This document shows positions 62,110 to 64,000 of a stretch of 64,000 bases of DNA, piece by piece. Origin of the DNA: JAIQFL01 sp035295745 (lineage in GTDB: Bacteria; Acidobacteriota; Terriglobia; Bryobacterales; Bryobacteraceae). Each line of letters begins with the position of its first letter. Position 1 is the stretch's first letter. Both the position numbers and the translations under genes were made by a program. The notes under the pieces were generated by a model. The model was not told the DNA's origin and did no database searches. It saw nothing but the letters and a program-made list of their open reading frames with translations. The stretch is from positions 11,390-75,389 of the forward strand of contig DATGIL010000003.1 in NCBI GenBank assembly GCA_035295745.1, in the 5' to 3' direction.

Positions 62110-64000
62110 GCGAACTCTCCACAATGCCCCCGGCCCAAACCGAGGCGGACGCTCCGCACTGGACGGCGCGTCACGGCAAGCCCATCATTTTCGTGATCGT
62201 GACCATGGTGGTGGTGGGAGTCTACCTGGCCTTGAGTATTCCCGTGGCGGTCTTCCCCGACACTAACTTCCCACGCATCGTGGTGGGGGTAGACAACGGC
62301 GTCTTTCCCATCGACCAGATGCTGGTGACGGTGACCAAGCCGCTCGAAGAGGCGGTGAATCTGGTTCCAGGGCTGGACCATTTGTGGTCGATCACCAGCC
62401 GCGGCACAGCGGAAATCGACCTGTTCTTCAACTGGAACGTGGACATGTACCGCACGCTGGAGCTGGTGAATGCCGCGATGGCGCGCATCCAGCCGACCCT
62501 GCCTCCCACGGCCAAGATCACGGCGAACCGGTTGACGTTCGCGGCGTTTCCCATTATGGGATACAGCCTGACCTCCGACACTGTGCCGCAGACCACTTTG
62601 TGGGAGATGGCCAACTACGACCTGAAGCCGCGGTTGAACCGGCAGACGGGCGTCTCCTCGGTGGTGGTGCAGGGCGGCCAGGTTCCGGAGTTCGAGGTGC
62701 AGCCCGATCCAGCCAAGCTGGTGCAATCCGGGATCACGATTCCGAATATCCTCGATGCCATCAGCCGCAGCAACATGATCGACTCGCCGGGGCTGGTGGA
62801 GGCCAACCACCAACTCGTGCTCAGCCTGGTGAGCGGTCAGACCAAGACTCCCGAGGAGATCGCGAATATTGCAATTAAGACCACTGCCGCAGGCGCGCCG
62901 ATCCGCATCGGCGACGTGGCCACGGTCGCGCCCTCGGTGATGCCGGTGTACACCAGGGTCACGGCCAACGCGAAGCCCGCTGTGCTGCTCAATTTCTACC
63001 GGCAACCGGACAGCAACACGGTGGAGGTGGCCAACGCCGTCCATGCGGAAGTCGAGCGCATTCGCAGAGAACTGCCCAAGAGCATCCAGCTTCGCACGTT
63101 CTACGACCAGTCCCTGCTGGTGACGCAATCCATCGAGAGCGTGCGCGATGCGATTCTGCTTGGGCTCGTGCTGGCGTCGCTGATCATGGTGCTGTTCCTG
63201 CGCGACTGGGGCACATCGCTGGTGGCCGGCCTGGTAATTCCCGCGACTATCGGCGTAACTTTCATCGCCCTTCGGTTAATGGGCGAGAGTTTCAATCTGA
63301 TGACACTGGGCGGGCTCGCCGCAGCGGTCGGGCTGGTGATTGACGATGCCATCGTAGTGGTAGAGAACATCGTGATGCACCGCGATTCGGGGCAGTCGCG
63401 CGCCGAAGCCATCCGCAGCGCCATTCGCGAAATTCGCGTTCCACTGGTCGGGTCCACCATCACCCCCATCGTGGTCTTTCTGCCGTTGATCGGTATCACC
63501 GGCATCACCGGTGTCTTCTTCCGCGCCCTCGCCGTTACCGTCGGTGTCGCGTTGCTCACTTCCCTGGCTCTCGCCCTCACCTGGACCCCCACCTTGAGCC
63601 ACTACATTCTGCGATCGCGCGGCCGACACGAAGGTGACTCCCAATCCAGCCACGACACCGTTCCACCATGGTTGATGCGGCCCTACGAGCGGGTGCTGCG
63701 CTTCACCCTGGAGCACAAGCTGGTGCTGGCATTGTTCTCCGTGTTGCTCATCGCCGGCTCCTACGTTTGCTATCAGCACACCGGCTCCGACCTCTTGCCC
63801 GCCATGGACGAAGGCGGCTTCATCGTGGACTATGTGACGCCGCCCGGTTCTTCGCTGGCGGAAACCAACCGCATCATCAGCCATCTCGAGAGAATCCTGG
63901 CCCGTACTCCTGAGGTCGAAGGCACCTCCCGCCGCACCGGCCTGCAGCTTGGCCTCGCGCAGGTAACCGAGGCCAACACCGGCGACATTTCCGTGAAATT
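62106..64000 (+). CDS. RND-family efflux transporter, C-terminus beyond window
   Basis: The frame opens at ATG 62106 (overlapping the adaptor stop) and stays open to the window edge, giving 631 residues of a protein that is normally ~1040. Helix 1 (~25-45, FVIVTMVVVGVYLALSIP), the porter domain (VSSVVVQGGQVPEFEVQPD), helices 2-6 and the start of the second half are seen. GLVIDDAIVVVENI in helix 4 has the paired aspartates of the proton relay, of the HAE type rather than the single-D pattern of CusA. The N-terminus has ~20 extra residues. With regulator, kinase, TolC and adaptor it forms a complete tripartite efflux set; the substrate is unknown. Confidence 0.95.
   Translation, partial: MSELSTMPPAQTEADAPHWTARHGKPIIFVIVTMVVVGVYLALSIPVAVFPDTNFPRIVVGVDNGVFPIDQMLVTVTKPLEEAVNLVPGLDHLWSITSRGTAEIDLFFNWNVDMYRTLELVNAAMARIQPTLPPTAKITANRLTFAAFPIMGYSLTSDTVPQTTLWEMANYDLKPRLNRQTGVSSVVVQGGQVPEFEVQPDPAKLVQSGITIPNILDAISRSNMIDSPGLVEANHQLVLSLVSGQTKTPEEIANIAIKTTAAGAPIRIGDVATVAPSVMPVYTRVTANAKPAVLLNFYRQPDSNTVEVANAVHAEVERIRRELPKSIQLRTFYDQSLLVTQSIESVRDAILLGLVLASLIMVLFLRDWGTSLVAGLVIPATIGVTFIALRLMGESFNLMTLGGLAAAVGLVIDDAIVVVENIVMHRDSGQSRAEAIRSAIREIRVPLVGSTITPIVVFLPLIGITGITGVFFRALAVTVGVALLTSLALALTWTPTLSHYILRSRGRHEGDSQSSHDTVPPWLMRPYERVLRFTLEHKLVLALFSVLLIAGSYVCYQHTGSDLLPAMDEGGFIVDYVTPPGSSLAETNRIISHLERILARTPEVEGTSRRTGLQLGLAQVTEANTGDISVK

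Noticed and set aside
60379..63128. Long minus-strand frames of 581 and 474 residues
   Set aside because: Antisense to the TolC, adaptor and RND genes, which show full family motifs.

Overview
The window looks like chromosome from an acidobacterium of the Solibacter/Bryobacterales type. This is an inference from gene content: an orphan duplicated MacB-type permease (ADOP), a giant alpha-2-macroglobulin, winged-helix one-component regulators fused to TPR or AAA domains, BlaI/M56-TonB pairs, a PEP-CTERM protein, GC-rich DNA and the dispersed short repeats common in these genomes. No rRNA, tRNA, CRISPR array, prophage or intact insertion sequence was seen. Genes are dense on both strands and nearly all are complete; the left edge cuts a small minus-strand gene and the right edge cuts an RND pump.

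Layout. 1-11.3 kb: regulators with OmpR-type DNA-binding domains, a secreted metallophosphatase with a PEP-CTERM protein behind it, a 14-repeat YCF48-like protein, and a four-copy array of a ~100 bp palindromic repeat. 11.3-23 kb: secreted M20 peptidase, ACT-domain protein, secreted amidohydrolase, alpha/beta hydrolase, an 1832-residue alpha-2-macroglobulin with unusual inserts, and an SLH-type protein. 23-28.8 kb: ADOP permease, hypoxanthine phosphoribosyltransferase coupled to a degenerate kinase/nuclease-like fusion, and a DUF2157/GDYXXLXY membrane pair. 28.8-33.3 kb: a vitamin B12 operon on the minus strand (TonB-dependent receptor, PduO-type adenosyltransferase, DUF6580 membrane protein, cobalamin-binding protein) led by a clear cobalamin riboswitch and a hairpin that covers the receptor's ribosome-binding site.

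33.4-40.1 kb: uppP and ftsK overlap by one base; then a PhoR-like kinase flanked by two PhoB-like regulators and a small unknown gene. 40.1-46 kb: an RHS/YD-repeat protein with no toxin tip, overlapping a secreted protein of eight PPC-like repeats that itself ends in a YD repeat. 46.2-54 kb: a transport operon of three successive HlyD-type adaptors, a MacB-type permease and a TolC-type channel, with no ATPase gene. 54-56.3 kb: BlaI and an M56 peptidase carrying two TonB C-terminal domains, with a perfect 16 bp palindrome at the blaI start codon. 56.4-64 kb: a sugar transferase, then regulator, kinase, TolC, lipoprotein adaptor and RND pump in one direction, a two-component-controlled tripartite efflux cluster.

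Best candidates for new biology: the toxin-less RHS protein and its overlapping PPC/YD partner; the alpha-2-macroglobulin with three tandem pseudopilin-like modules; the kinase-like/nuclease-like fusion coupled to hpt; and the three-adaptor exporter without its ATPase. Functions come from reading translations and motifs by eye; no database search was possible.
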